From Pirellulaceae bacterium (GTDB taxonomy: Bacteria; Planctomycetota; Planctomycetia; Pirellulales; Pirellulaceae), in contig JANQLU010000087.1 in the NCBI GenBank assembly GCA_028280445.1, positions 1 through 51,000 of the forward strand: a stretch of 51,000 nucleotides of DNA, read 5' to 3'. The position numbers and the translations under genes are program-made. The notes under the pieces are model-generated. The model was given only the letters and a program-made list of their open reading frames with translations, was not told the DNA's origin and made no database searches. Below, piece by piece: positions 8,162 through 16,068 of the stretch (position 1 is its first letter; each line of letters opens with the position of its first letter).

Positions 8162-8599
8162 ATGGCAAAAAACGATTTCCCTTGTGCCTGCTCGACGTTG
8201 CGAAAAGCATCGCGAGCCGTTTCGCGTTACTATGAAGCATGCCTGGCGCCAACCAACACCACGGCAACCCAGTTTGCGATTCTTCGACTGCTTGAAAGGG
8301 AAGGGCCTCAGTTGCTGAGCCGAATGGCTGAAAAACTGGAACTCGAACGTACTTCACTCTATCGTTCGATTTCTCCACTGGAATCAGAAAAACTAGTCGT
8401 TATCAAACCGCACCAGTCCGACAGTCGGGCAAAAATTGCGTCGCTGACCAAAAAGGGGCACAACAAAATCGACAAAATCGTTCCTTATTGGAATGATGCC
8501 CAGGCTTCGTTTATCAAGGCCGTCGGTGCGAGTTGGTTAGATGTCTCTTCGTCGCTGGACGACGTTGTCTCCAGCCTGCACGAAGCGGAGCTCGTCTAA
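8162..8599 (+). CDS. MarR family transcriptional regulator
   Basis: This 145-residue protein uses ATG 8162; an in-frame TTG at 8132 overlapping the previous stop would add ten residues. It shows the MarR winged-helix fold: a dimerisation helix (RKASRAVSRYYEACL), TQFAILRLLEREG, the recognition helix region ERTSLYRSISPLESEKLV, and the wing DSRAKIASLTKKGHNKI. Two cysteines at the N-terminus (PCACST) could be redox-active, but that is speculative. It is co-transcribed with the reductase gene and very likely binds the dyad at 7112-7137. MarR proteins paired with crotonases often respond to CoA thioesters or phenolics, so such a ligand is a reasonable guess. It ends 19 bases from the convergent chemoreceptor gene. 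Confidence 0.85.
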   Translation: MAKNDFPCACSTLRKASRAVSRYYEACLAPTNTTATQFAILRLLEREGPQLLSRMAEKLELERTSLYRSISPLESEKLVVIKPHQSDSRAKIASLTKKGHNKIDKIVPYWNDAQASFIKAVGASWLDVSSSLDDVVSSLHEAELV

Positions 8600-8618
8600 A
8601 CCTGCCCACCGTGATTGA

Positions 8619-9902
8619 CTAAGGCACTAGCTGGTAAGCGGAGATCGCTTTTGCAATTTTCTCTGGATCGGGTTTTGTGCGAATCGAAATGTAGCCCACA
8701 ATAATTCCGTCTTTGTAACAAGGAAAGACGGTTGCTCTTACCCAGTACAATCTTCCGTGCTGAGATCGGTTTGCCACGTATCCTTGCCACAGCTTTCCGT
8801 CTTTGATGGTCGCCCATAGATCGGCGAATGCGGTTCGAGGCATGTCCGGATGTCGAATCACATTGTGATTTTTGCCAACCAGTTCACCTGATTCGTACTC
8901 CGCGATTTCGTAGAAACGATTATTGGCAAACGTGATTATCCCGCGCGTGTCGGTCGCTGAAATCAAGATGTCATTCTCGTTGAGAACGTATTCTGGTTCT
9001 CGAACCGCGAACCGTTTTTGACTGACGCTGTAGTCGCTGTCTTTCACCAGTGGTGCCAATCGATCGAGTGGGTCGGTCGATTCCTGTCGATTTTGCATCG
9101 CCATCAGTTCGAGCAGGTAGGTGAATGTTTTTCCGATCGTGTTGATTTCTTCGACTTCGTTTTTCACGTGGGCCGACGATTCATTGAGTTTGGCAAAGTT
9201 TTTAACAGAATGTTCGATTTTGTTCGCGAAATCTTTTGTCTCAGAAGCGATCACTGTCGCACTTTCTTGAGTGCTTTCGACCGCCGAAACGGATTCATGC
9301 ATTTTGCCGACCGAACGTTCGATGCTGTCCGAAAGTGAAGTTACCGAACTGGCAACTTTGATCAGGGTTTCGTCAATTTCTGCGTTCGTCACTTTGGTGA
9401 TATTGGACAGTTCTTTAACTTCGTTGGCGACAACGGCAAAACCTCGACCTGCTTCTCCCGCACGTGCCGCTTCGATGGTTGCATTGAGGGCCAACAAGTT
9501 TGTTTGCTCGGCGATTTCGTTGACTTTGGTGACCAGTTGACTGATTTCTCTGAACTGTTCCTCGAGAACAACCATTCGCTCACGGACCTGCTTCAGTTCG
9601 TTTGAGCTTTCATTTGCTTTGTTGACCACTGATTCGACGTTGCCGCTGATGTGTTCGACGTTCGACTGCACCACATCCATGCCTTCCCGCACGGACTCAA
9701 AATCACTGATACTCCGCAGAACGACATCCAACTGACGGGTGATTGAATCGTTCGAAGACTCGGCCACAAGTGAGAGTTTGTCGCCCGCTGCGCGAATCAG
9801 TTCATGGCGCAGGGCGTCTTCGTTGAAATCTTTGACGATTTCTTTCGCACGAGACTTGACACATTTAAGTTCATCACCGGGTGTTTGCAACGTGGAGATC
9901 AA
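8619..9902 (-). CDS. Soluble methyl-accepting chemotaxis protein with C-terminal Aer-type PAS domain
   Basis: This protein has 427 residues from the TTG at 9902, which has AAGGA at the right spacing; a TTG at 9968 is the alternative and lacks one. There is no transmembrane segment. A long coiled coil surrounds the chemoreceptor signalling tip (EIAEQTNLLALNATIEAARA near residue 135, then GRGFAVVANEVKEL). The last 125 or so residues form a PAS domain of the Aer type, with GIITFANNRFYEIAEYE, HNVIRHPDMP and LYWVRATVFP. In E. coli Aer the PAS is N-terminal and binds FAD. Here the order is reversed, so the protein probably senses redox state or a cofactor in the cytoplasm and signals through CheW/CheA. 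No che gene lies nearby. It is convergent with marR. Confidence 0.85.
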   Translation of the reverse strand: MISTLQTPGDELKCVKSRAKEIVKDFNEDALRHELIRAAGDKLSLVAESSNDSITRQLDVVLRSISDFESVREGMDVVQSNVEHISGNVESVVNKANESSNELKQVRERMVVLEEQFREISQLVTKVNEIAEQTNLLALNATIEAARAGEAGRGFAVVANEVKELSNITKVTNAEIDETLIKVASSVTSLSDSIERSVGKMHESVSAVESTQESATVIASETKDFANKIEHSVKNFAKLNESSAHVKNEVEEINTIGKTFTYLLELMAMQNRQESTDPLDRLAPLVKDSDYSVSQKRFAVREPEYVLNENDILISATDTRGIITFANNRFYEIAEYESGELVGKNHNVIRHPDMPRTAFADLWATIKDGKLWQGYVANRSQHGRLYWVRATVFPCYKDGIIVGYISIRTKPDPEKIAKAISAYQLVP

Positions 9903-10387
9903 TTTCCTGGTCCTTTGTGGTAATCCGGCATTGCAAACGGGAGCAAAACGCAATTTGCAGGAACGCAAAATTGATCATTCGCCGCAGCGTGCCGCAATGT
10001 GGTGGGTGGTTGGCGGTTGGGTTTTGTAGGAGCTCGGTGCAGACAAACTGCTAAGCAAGGTTGTGATCGAGACGCACCGGTTTTGCTTGACGATTTTGGC
10101 GAGGATTTTTTTAATCAAATTTTGAACGTTGGACTGATACGCAGATTTTTATAAATAGAAGGGCGGTGGGCGAAAACGCACACTAATTATTGCTGTGCCA
10201 TCCTGTGAAATATTTCCTGAAACAGTGCCCAGGAAAATGTTAGTGAACGCTTATTGGAACAGCCTGAAAAGGAGCCTGTGTTCGCTACAGGCACAGTATT
10301 TGCAAGTTAAACGTAAAGCAAGTTGCAAGACAGTTGAGTTGTTTCAAACGCAACAAGCTAACTCTGGACAAAAGGTCTTTGTTTGCC
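9903..10387. other. Divergent intergenic region between chemoreceptor and permease
   Basis: No gene is supported here. The region holds the plus-strand promoter candidate at 10087-10115. A small hairpin lies near 10273-10292 (GCCTGT...ACAGGC) in the presumed leader of the permease gene. The leader would be about 270 bases long, which leaves room for regulation, but I recognise no riboswitch class. Confidence 0.4.
10087..10115 (+). promoter_or_regulatory. Sigma-70-like promoter candidate for the APC permease
   Basis: TTGACG (10087-10092), a 17-base spacer and TTTAAT (10110-10115) each match five of six consensus positions. It lies about 270 bases upstream of the likely permease start. Confidence 0.4.
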
Positions 10388-11617
10388 GTGATCGCCACCG
10401 AATCCAAACCGGAACTAAAACGTGCGATTGGGCTGCCTTTGCTGATTTTTTATGGCGTTGGCACGATTGTCGGCGGAGGATTTTATGCACTGACAGGTAA
10501 AGTCGCCGGTGAAGCCGGCATGTTGGCGCCGTTTGCTTTTTTGGTTGCTTCGCTGATCGCCCTGGTAACCGCATTTTCTTTTGCCGAAATGTCGGCGCGG
10601 TTTCCCGTCAGCGCGGGCGAAGCAAATTATGTTAAACAGGCATTCGGTCGTCTTTGGATTTCAACTCTCGTCGGCTGGTTGGTTATTTTTACCGGGATTG
10701 TATCGGCTGCTGCATTGGCGAACGCCTTTGCAGGTTTTCTTGGCGAATTGGTCGACGTACCGCGATGGATCACGATTCTGGTTTTGATCGCGACCTTGGG
10801 TTTTGTTGCCATTTGGGGAATCGGCGAGTCGGTGATGATGGCTACGATTATCACACTGATCGAAATCGCCGGTTTGCTGTTTGTTTTCGCATATGCCAGC
10901 CCATCGTTGGCAACGATTACGCAGCGGTGGACTGAATTGATCCCTGGCTGGGACATCGGTCAGTGGACAGGAATCCTGGTTGGAGCTTATCTGGCTTTTT
11001 ATTCGTTTATCGGATTCGAGGATATGGTAAACGTTGCAGAAGAGGTCAAGCAACCGACTCGCAATTTGCCGCGAGCGATCTTGATATCGGTGATCATCAG
11101 CGGATCGATTTACGTCTTGGTATGCCTGGCCGTTGTTTTGAAAGTATCGCCAAACGAACTGGCTACCAGTGAGACTCCGTTTTCGCTTGTGTTGAACGCG
11201 TGGCCGTTGGGTTCAAAAATGATTGCGGTCGTTGGCTTGTTGGCTGGAGTCAACGGTGCGTTGATTCAGATTATCATGGCATCGCGCGTCGCTTATGGAT
11301 TGAGCAGTTCGGGTCAGGGTCCGACGTGGCTGGCAACAGTTCAACCGAAACGGCAGACCCCAATCAACGCGACGTTAGTGGTTGCTATAACTGTCTTGGT
11401 TTTGGCGTTGTGGATTCCCATTGTGCCGCTCGCCAAAGCGACCACAACGATCTTGTTGATCGTGTTTGCTTTGGTTAATGCGTCGCTGTTGGTAATTAAA
11501 CTTCAAAAGCGTCCTGCAGCCGAAAGGGCGCCTGACTACCCAATCATACTGCCGTTGCTGGGAACCCTGGCTTGTATCGGTTTTGTGGTGTCGAATGTCG
11601 TTTCGTGGTTTGTTTGA
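10388..11617 (+). CDS. APC superfamily amino acid permease
   Basis: This protein has about 409 residues from the GTG at 10388 (AAAGG twelve bases upstream); a TTG at 10334 would add 18 polar residues. There are eleven to twelve transmembrane helices. The first carries the APC signature GVGTIVGGGFYALTGKVAGEAG (a G-rich unwound helix that binds the substrate backbone), followed by FSFAEMSARFPVSAGEANYV. TM6 reads LAFYSFIGFEDMVNVAEEVKQP, the typical consensus of cationic and neutral amino acid transporters. It imports or exchanges amino acids or related amines at the inner membrane; the substrate cannot be read. It stands alone, 186 bases ahead of uvrA. Confidence 0.85.
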   Translation: MIATESKPELKRAIGLPLLIFYGVGTIVGGGFYALTGKVAGEAGMLAPFAFLVASLIALVTAFSFAEMSARFPVSAGEANYVKQAFGRLWISTLVGWLVIFTGIVSAAALANAFAGFLGELVDVPRWITILVLIATLGFVAIWGIGESVMMATIITLIEIAGLLFVFAYASPSLATITQRWTELIPGWDIGQWTGILVGAYLAFYSFIGFEDMVNVAEEVKQPTRNLPRAILISVIISGSIYVLVCLAVVLKVSPNELATSETPFSLVLNAWPLGSKMIAVVGLLAGVNGALIQIIMASRVAYGLSSSGQGPTWLATVQPKRQTPINATLVVAITVLVLALWIPIVPLAKATTTILLIVFALVNASLLVIKLQKRPAAERAPDYPIILPLLGTLACIGFVVSNVVSWFV

Positions 11618-11803
11618 TTTACCACGATGCTATTCGAATCCTTGAGCCATCTCGGCAAGATCATCGCTTTTCCCTAAGTTTTCTTCATTTGTCAACGCGA
11701 CAAATTCACCGATTTTTCGTTGCCTCCTGTTCAAAAAAAAGCATGACTCGAATAAAAAAGTCGGAACTCACTTTTGTCAAATGCCAGATCCCTCCAGCAC
11801 GAC

Positions 11804-14662
11804 ATGCAAAAATCCATCGATGTTCAAAATGCCCGTGAGAACAACCTCAAAAATGTTAGTGTTAAATTACCGCGTGACAAACTGATTGTGGTCACCGGTG
11901 TTAGCGGCAGTGGAAAATCGTCGTTGGCTTTTGATACGGTTTATGCCGAAGGACAGCGTCGTTTGTTGGCTTCGATGTCGTCTTATGCCAAACGATTTGT
12001 CGGACAACTCAAAAAACCGGACGTCGATTTTGTGAACGGGTTGTCTCCCGTCGTTTCCATCGATCAAAAAACGATTGGGTCCAATCCGCGTTCGACGGTC
12101 GGTACGATGACGGACATCTCGGATTATTTGCGGATGTTGTTCGCCACGATCGGAACACCGCATTGCCCGTATTGTGAAAATAAAATTCCGGTCAAGACGC
12201 CGCATCAAATGATGGAGCATTTACTGGCACTGCCCGAGGGAACGGAGGTCGAAGTCCGCGCTCCGGTGTTCAAAATTTATGGTGAAGATTACGAATACAC
12301 GCTCGAACAGATCCGCATTAACGGATATCGCCGCGCTAAAATTAATGGAAAACTAACGGATCTCGGCGGCGAGGTTGAGTTGGACGAAGATCGCGAATAT
12401 CGGATCGAAGCGTTGATCGACCAGTTCGTGGTCGAAAAAGGGATCGACAAACAAGTGGTCACTTCGCTCGAGCACGGTTTGAAACTTGGCGATGGTTTGT
12501 TGGCATTTGAAGTGACCAGCAAACTGACAAAGGCAAAAAAAGACAAGTTTTACAAAGGGTTTGGCTGCAATGCCGATCACGTGGTCGCCGGCACGATGCA
12601 CCATCGAAATTTTACATTCAACGATCCCAGTGGCGCATGTCCCACATGCACGGGATTGGGAACAGGAATGCGAGTCCATCCCCAGTTGCTGGTTCCCGAT
12701 CCAACTCGTTCACTCAACGACGGTGCGTTCGTCAAAGAAGCGATGCAGTGTAAAAAAGACACTTGGGGCGGACGCATGTTATACAGTTTGTCGCAAGCTT
12801 TCAAATTCAGCCTCGACACACCATACGAAAAACTGTCCAAGAAAACGATTGATTTGCTGTTGTACGGCTCCAAAGGTAAAAAGTTTGTCATCAAAATTCC
12901 GCCCGGCGCCAAACAACAACACAAAAGCGCCGGCAAGGAAATCAGTTTTCGCGGCGTCATCACCCAGATCGAACACACTTACCGCTGGTACAAAAAACGC
13001 GGGCAAAGCAGCGATGGCATCGATTCGTATTTGAAAAAAATTATGGTCCAGCATCCGTGTCCCGAGTGCAACGGGGCGCGTCTGAAACGTTCGCGGCGAT
13101 TGGTCACCGTCCATAAGACAAATCTCTACCAGGTCGGTGAAATGCACCTGGTCGAGTTGATGAAATTTCTCAAGTCGATCAAGCCGACTACCAAACAGAA
13201 AGGCGTCGTTGACATCATTTTGCGCGAAGTAACAACGCGATTGGATTTACTCATTTCGATCGGGTTGGACTATTTGAATCTCAATCGACAAGGTTCAACG
13301 TTGTCTGGCGGCGAAGCGCAGCGGATTCGGCTTTCATCGCAAATCGGTTCGGGTCTCATGGGAATGTTATATGTCCTGGACGAACCTAGCATCGGTTTGC
13401 ACCCCAAAGACAATGTCAAAATGATCGAAACGCTACGGCGGCTCCGCGATATTGGCAATACGGTGATTGTCGTCGAGCATGACGAAGACACGATCCGGGC
13501 GGCCGATCACATTGTCGAAATCGGTCCAGGACCGGGAATCCACGGCGGCGAGATTGTCATGGATGGGCCGATCAAAAAGATTTTGTCGTGCTCAGCATCA
13601 CCGACAGGACGTTACCTCGGTGGCCGGGAATCGATTGCCGTTCCCGATGAGCGACGACCGCCCAATGAACGACAGATCTTGATCCGAGGCGCTCGAGAAA
13701 ACAACCTCAGGAATTTGGATATTGCGATTCCATTGGGCCAATTTGTCTGCGTCACCGGAGCCAGTGGGTCGGGAAAAAGTTCGCTGGTCCACGAGATTCT
13801 TTACAAAAAACTTTACAACTTGTTGCACGACAGTCGTGTGTTGTCCGGAGAACACGATGAATTGGTCGGACACGAATTGATAGATGACGTGATTAACATC
13901 GACCAGTCGCCGATTGGCCGATCGCCGCGCTCCAATCCGGCAACTTACATTGGTTTTTACGACAACATACGAAAGCTGTTTGCTGAAACCGAGGAAGCGA
14001 AAAAACGCAAATTCACGACTTCACGTTTCAGTTTTAATGTCAAAGGAGGACGGTGCGAGGAATGTAGCGGCGAAGGGACGATTGTCACCAAGCTTTCGTT
14101 CATGCCGGACGTCGAAGTGACGTGTCCGACTTGCAAAGGCGATCGCTACAACCAGGAAACTCTGGAAGTGACCTACCGGGACAAAAATATTTCAGAAGTT
14201 TTGAATATGTCGATCGAAGAAGGCGTCGACTTTTTCGCCGATCAGGCGACGATATTGCGGAAATTGAACGTGATGTTTGAATTGGGGTTAGGTTACCTGA
14301 CCATCGGCCATCCCTCGACGATCCTTTCCGGCGGTGAAGCCCAACGCGTCAAGCTCGCTTCGGAATTAGGCAAATTAAAACGTGGCAAGCACAATCTGTA
14401 TATTCTCGACGAACCGACAACCGGATTGCATTTTGCCGACATCGATCGATTGCTGTTGAGTTTGGCCAGGCTGGTAGAAAACGGCCATACTGTTTTGGTG
14501 ATTGAACACAATCTCGACGTGATTAAAACAGCGGATTACATCATCGACCTGGGGCCCGAAGGCGGCCACAAGGGCGGCAAGGTGATGGCTCGTGGAACGC
14601 CCGAACAAGTTGCCAAATCAAAAACCAGCCACACCGGAAAATTTTTGCAACCGTATTTGTAA
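11804..14662 (+). CDS. uvrA: Excinuclease ABC subunit A (UvrA)
   Basis: This protein has 952 residues from the ATG at 11804; an earlier in-frame start at 11774 lacks support. It is the damage-recognition ATPase of nucleotide excision repair and forms a dimer that loads UvrB. There are two ABC modules: Walker A GVSGSGKSSLAFDT near residue 35 with signature LSGGEAQRIRL and LDEPSIGLHP near 500-530, and a second Walker A GASGSGKSSLVHEI near 650 with LSGGEAQRVKL and LDEPTTGLHFADI near 845-870. Cysteine pairs of the zinc modules are present (GACPTCTGLG, PCPECNGARL, RCEECSGEG with CPTCKGDRY). Length is as expected for full UvrA. No SOS-box-like site is evident upstream and no uvrB is in the window. 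Planctomycetes may carry more than one UvrA, so this could be a paralogue. Confidence 0.93.
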   Translation: MQKSIDVQNARENNLKNVSVKLPRDKLIVVTGVSGSGKSSLAFDTVYAEGQRRLLASMSSYAKRFVGQLKKPDVDFVNGLSPVVSIDQKTIGSNPRSTVGTMTDISDYLRMLFATIGTPHCPYCENKIPVKTPHQMMEHLLALPEGTEVEVRAPVFKIYGEDYEYTLEQIRINGYRRAKINGKLTDLGGEVELDEDREYRIEALIDQFVVEKGIDKQVVTSLEHGLKLGDGLLAFEVTSKLTKAKKDKFYKGFGCNADHVVAGTMHHRNFTFNDPSGACPTCTGLGTGMRVHPQLLVPDPTRSLNDGAFVKEAMQCKKDTWGGRMLYSLSQAFKFSLDTPYEKLSKKTIDLLLYGSKGKKFVIKIPPGAKQQHKSAGKEISFRGVITQIEHTYRWYKKRGQSSDGIDSYLKKIMVQHPCPECNGARLKRSRRLVTVHKTNLYQVGEMHLVELMKFLKSIKPTTKQKGVVDIILREVTTRLDLLISIGLDYLNLNRQGSTLSGGEAQRIRLSSQIGSGLMGMLYVLDEPSIGLHPKDNVKMIETLRRLRDIGNTVIVVEHDEDTIRAADHIVEIGPGPGIHGGEIVMDGPIKKILSCSASPTGRYLGGRESIAVPDERRPPNERQILIRGARENNLRNLDIAIPLGQFVCVTGASGSGKSSLVHEILYKKLYNLLHDSRVLSGEHDELVGHELIDDVINIDQSPIGRSPRSNPATYIGFYDNIRKLFAETEEAKKRKFTTSRFSFNVKGGRCEECSGEGTIVTKLSFMPDVEVTCPTCKGDRYNQETLEVTYRDKNISEVLNMSIEEGVDFFADQATILRKLNVMFELGLGYLTIGHPSTILSGGEAQRVKLASELGKLKRGKHNLYILDEPTTGLHFADIDRLLLSLARLVENGHTVLVIEHNLDVIKTADYIIDLGPEGGHKGGKVMARGTPEQVAKSKTSHTGKFLQPYL

Positions 14663-14696
14663 GTTGTTGATGTGTTAGAACGTTGGAGGCGGAGTT

Positions 14697-14831
14697 GGGA
14701 GGGCGAGGCTCCTGCCGAGCCGCTGGTTTTGAATTCATCATGCAGGTGGGATTGGAATGTGCAGGTGGAATTGGAATGCACTGGTTGGATTGCCGCTGAC
14801 GCACTAGGCTCGGCGGGAGCCTCGCCCTCCC
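14697..14831. repeat. Inverted pair of family-A GC-rich repeats
   Basis: A 25-base unit (14697-14721, core GGCGAGGCTCCTGCCGAGCC) recurs inverted at 14807-14831 with one mismatch. The two can fold into a 25-bp stem between the convergent uvrA and LRR genes. The same unit, identical over 25 bases, is at 23105-23129. It behaves like a REP-type dispersed palindrome and could act as a bidirectional terminator. Confidence 0.8.
14742..14778 (+). repeat. Short tandem repeat, two copies of 19 bases
   Basis: GCAGGTGGGATTGGAATG (14742-14759) recurs as GCAGGTGGAATTGGAATG (14761-14778). It lies in the loop of the inverted repeat, with one mismatch between copies. Confidence 0.6.
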
Positions 14832-14976
14832 GAATTCGCCGTCCCGAATTTCAACGCCCTAAAACACCACGCGAGCGGCGACAGCAAGGCTTGATCCTCT
14901 CGCAACAATCAAATGACTTTACTGCCGCCGCGTTATAGCACGGTTCGTTTGGGTCATGGTGAAATTCATGAAGCTG

Positions 14977-15831
14977 TCAATTGTCCTGAACGACACTGAA
15001 AATTTTGCATCTGGGATATGCCAATCTCAAACGTCCAATGTCGCTGCCCGGCACGTTGGTATTGCCCAAGTAGAGCTCGGATGGGTTCTCCAGATTTTGC
15101 AAAGCTGAAACATCGTCGACGGGTGTGTTTTCAATATTGACTTGAAACAATTTCGTCAAATCTTGCAGCGGCTGGAGATCCGATACTTGAGTTCCTTCTA
15201 AATCCAATTGACCGAGCTCATGAAGGTTGGCCAATGGCGAGACGTCGGTGATTTCTGTATTTTCCAACCAGAGACATTGCAGATTGGTCAAATTGGCCAG
15301 CGGCGACAAATCACTGACCTTGGTATCGCTCAACCAAAGTGCTTCCAATTGGTGGAGATCTGACAAATGGGACAGATCGCTGACGTTCGTTCGATAGAGA
15401 AACAACGTTTTTAGATTGGTCAACGAACTCAGCGGTTGAAGATCGGAAACTGGCATGTCAGCGACACGCAAATAATTCACTTGGCGGAGGCCAGTCAGCG
15501 GTTTTAGATCGGTGATTTTTTTGGAATCGGATCGAATGAATTCGACGCGGACAACTGTTGCAAAGTAATGGATGCTCCAATCGGGGTTCAGCCAATCGGG
15601 AATGTTTAACTCGCGATCTGAATCCCAACTGCCGTTTTCATCAATTTCGAAATCGTAAACGACAAATCCACCATTTTCTTGGACCCAACTGACACTGCGC
15701 CGTTGCCGTTCCGCGCGGTAAACCAGCCAGGCGACTGATGCCAAAAACAAAATCGTCAGTGACAACACGGCCAAGATGGCAATCTGGAAATATCGTCGTT
15801 TTCGCGTTTTGGAAAGGTTGGCTTGGAGCAT
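14977..15831 (-). CDS. Membrane-anchored leucine-rich-repeat protein
   Basis: This 284-residue protein begins with a basic stretch (SKTRKRRYF) and one transmembrane helix (residues 17-39), so the rest is probably outside the cytoplasm. From about residue 105, eight or so internalin-type repeats of 22 residues follow, with pattern SDLxPLxxLTNLxxLxLxxTxV (for example SDLSPLANLTNLQCLWLENT). They build a curved solenoid used for protein binding. No catalytic domain is present. It lies convergent with uvrA and is followed upstream by the sulfatase on the same strand after a gap of about 240 bases. It is a likely surface adhesion or scaffold protein; the partner is unknown. Confidence 0.8.
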   Translation of the reverse strand: MLQANLSKTRKRRYFQIAILAVLSLTILFLASVAWLVYRAERQRRSVSWVQENGGFVVYDFEIDENGSWDSDRELNIPDWLNPDWSIHYFATVVRVEFIRSDSKKITDLKPLTGLRQVNYLRVADMPVSDLQPLSSLTNLKTLFLYRTNVSDLSHLSDLHQLEALWLSDTKVSDLSPLANLTNLQCLWLENTEITDVSPLANLHELGQLDLEGTQVSDLQPLQDLTKLFQVNIENTPVDDVSALQNLENPSELYLGNTNVPGSDIGRLRLAYPRCKIFSVVQDN

Positions 15832-16068
15832 TTTTAGGGCCCGAAATAACAGCTACCTGAATGGTACCTGTTGAGTGTTCGGTTTTCCAAATGGAACCAA
15901 TAAATATAAAAATCGACGATGAATTATTGAATGCAACACTACATCTTGTGATGTAACCAACGATTGCAGTGTGTTAGATAACAGTTCGCGCTGGCTAACA
16001 CGTGAAAACTGGAGCGTACCGACAAATCTTTCGCGCGTGGAAGCAAATTGCAAGGATGTTGCTGTCGG

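Noticed and set aside
9018..9540. Plus-strand open frames antisense to the chemoreceptor
   Set aside because: They mirror the strongly biased codons of the coiled coil; no start or family resemblance.
10030..10387. Riboswitch in the permease leader
   Set aside because: Only one 6-bp hairpin is visible and it fits no class I know.
15938..15960. Small dyad CTACATC...GATGTAA as an operator
   Set aside because: It lies between the sulfatase stop and the LRR gene start, with only six to seven pairs and no promoter boxes around it.
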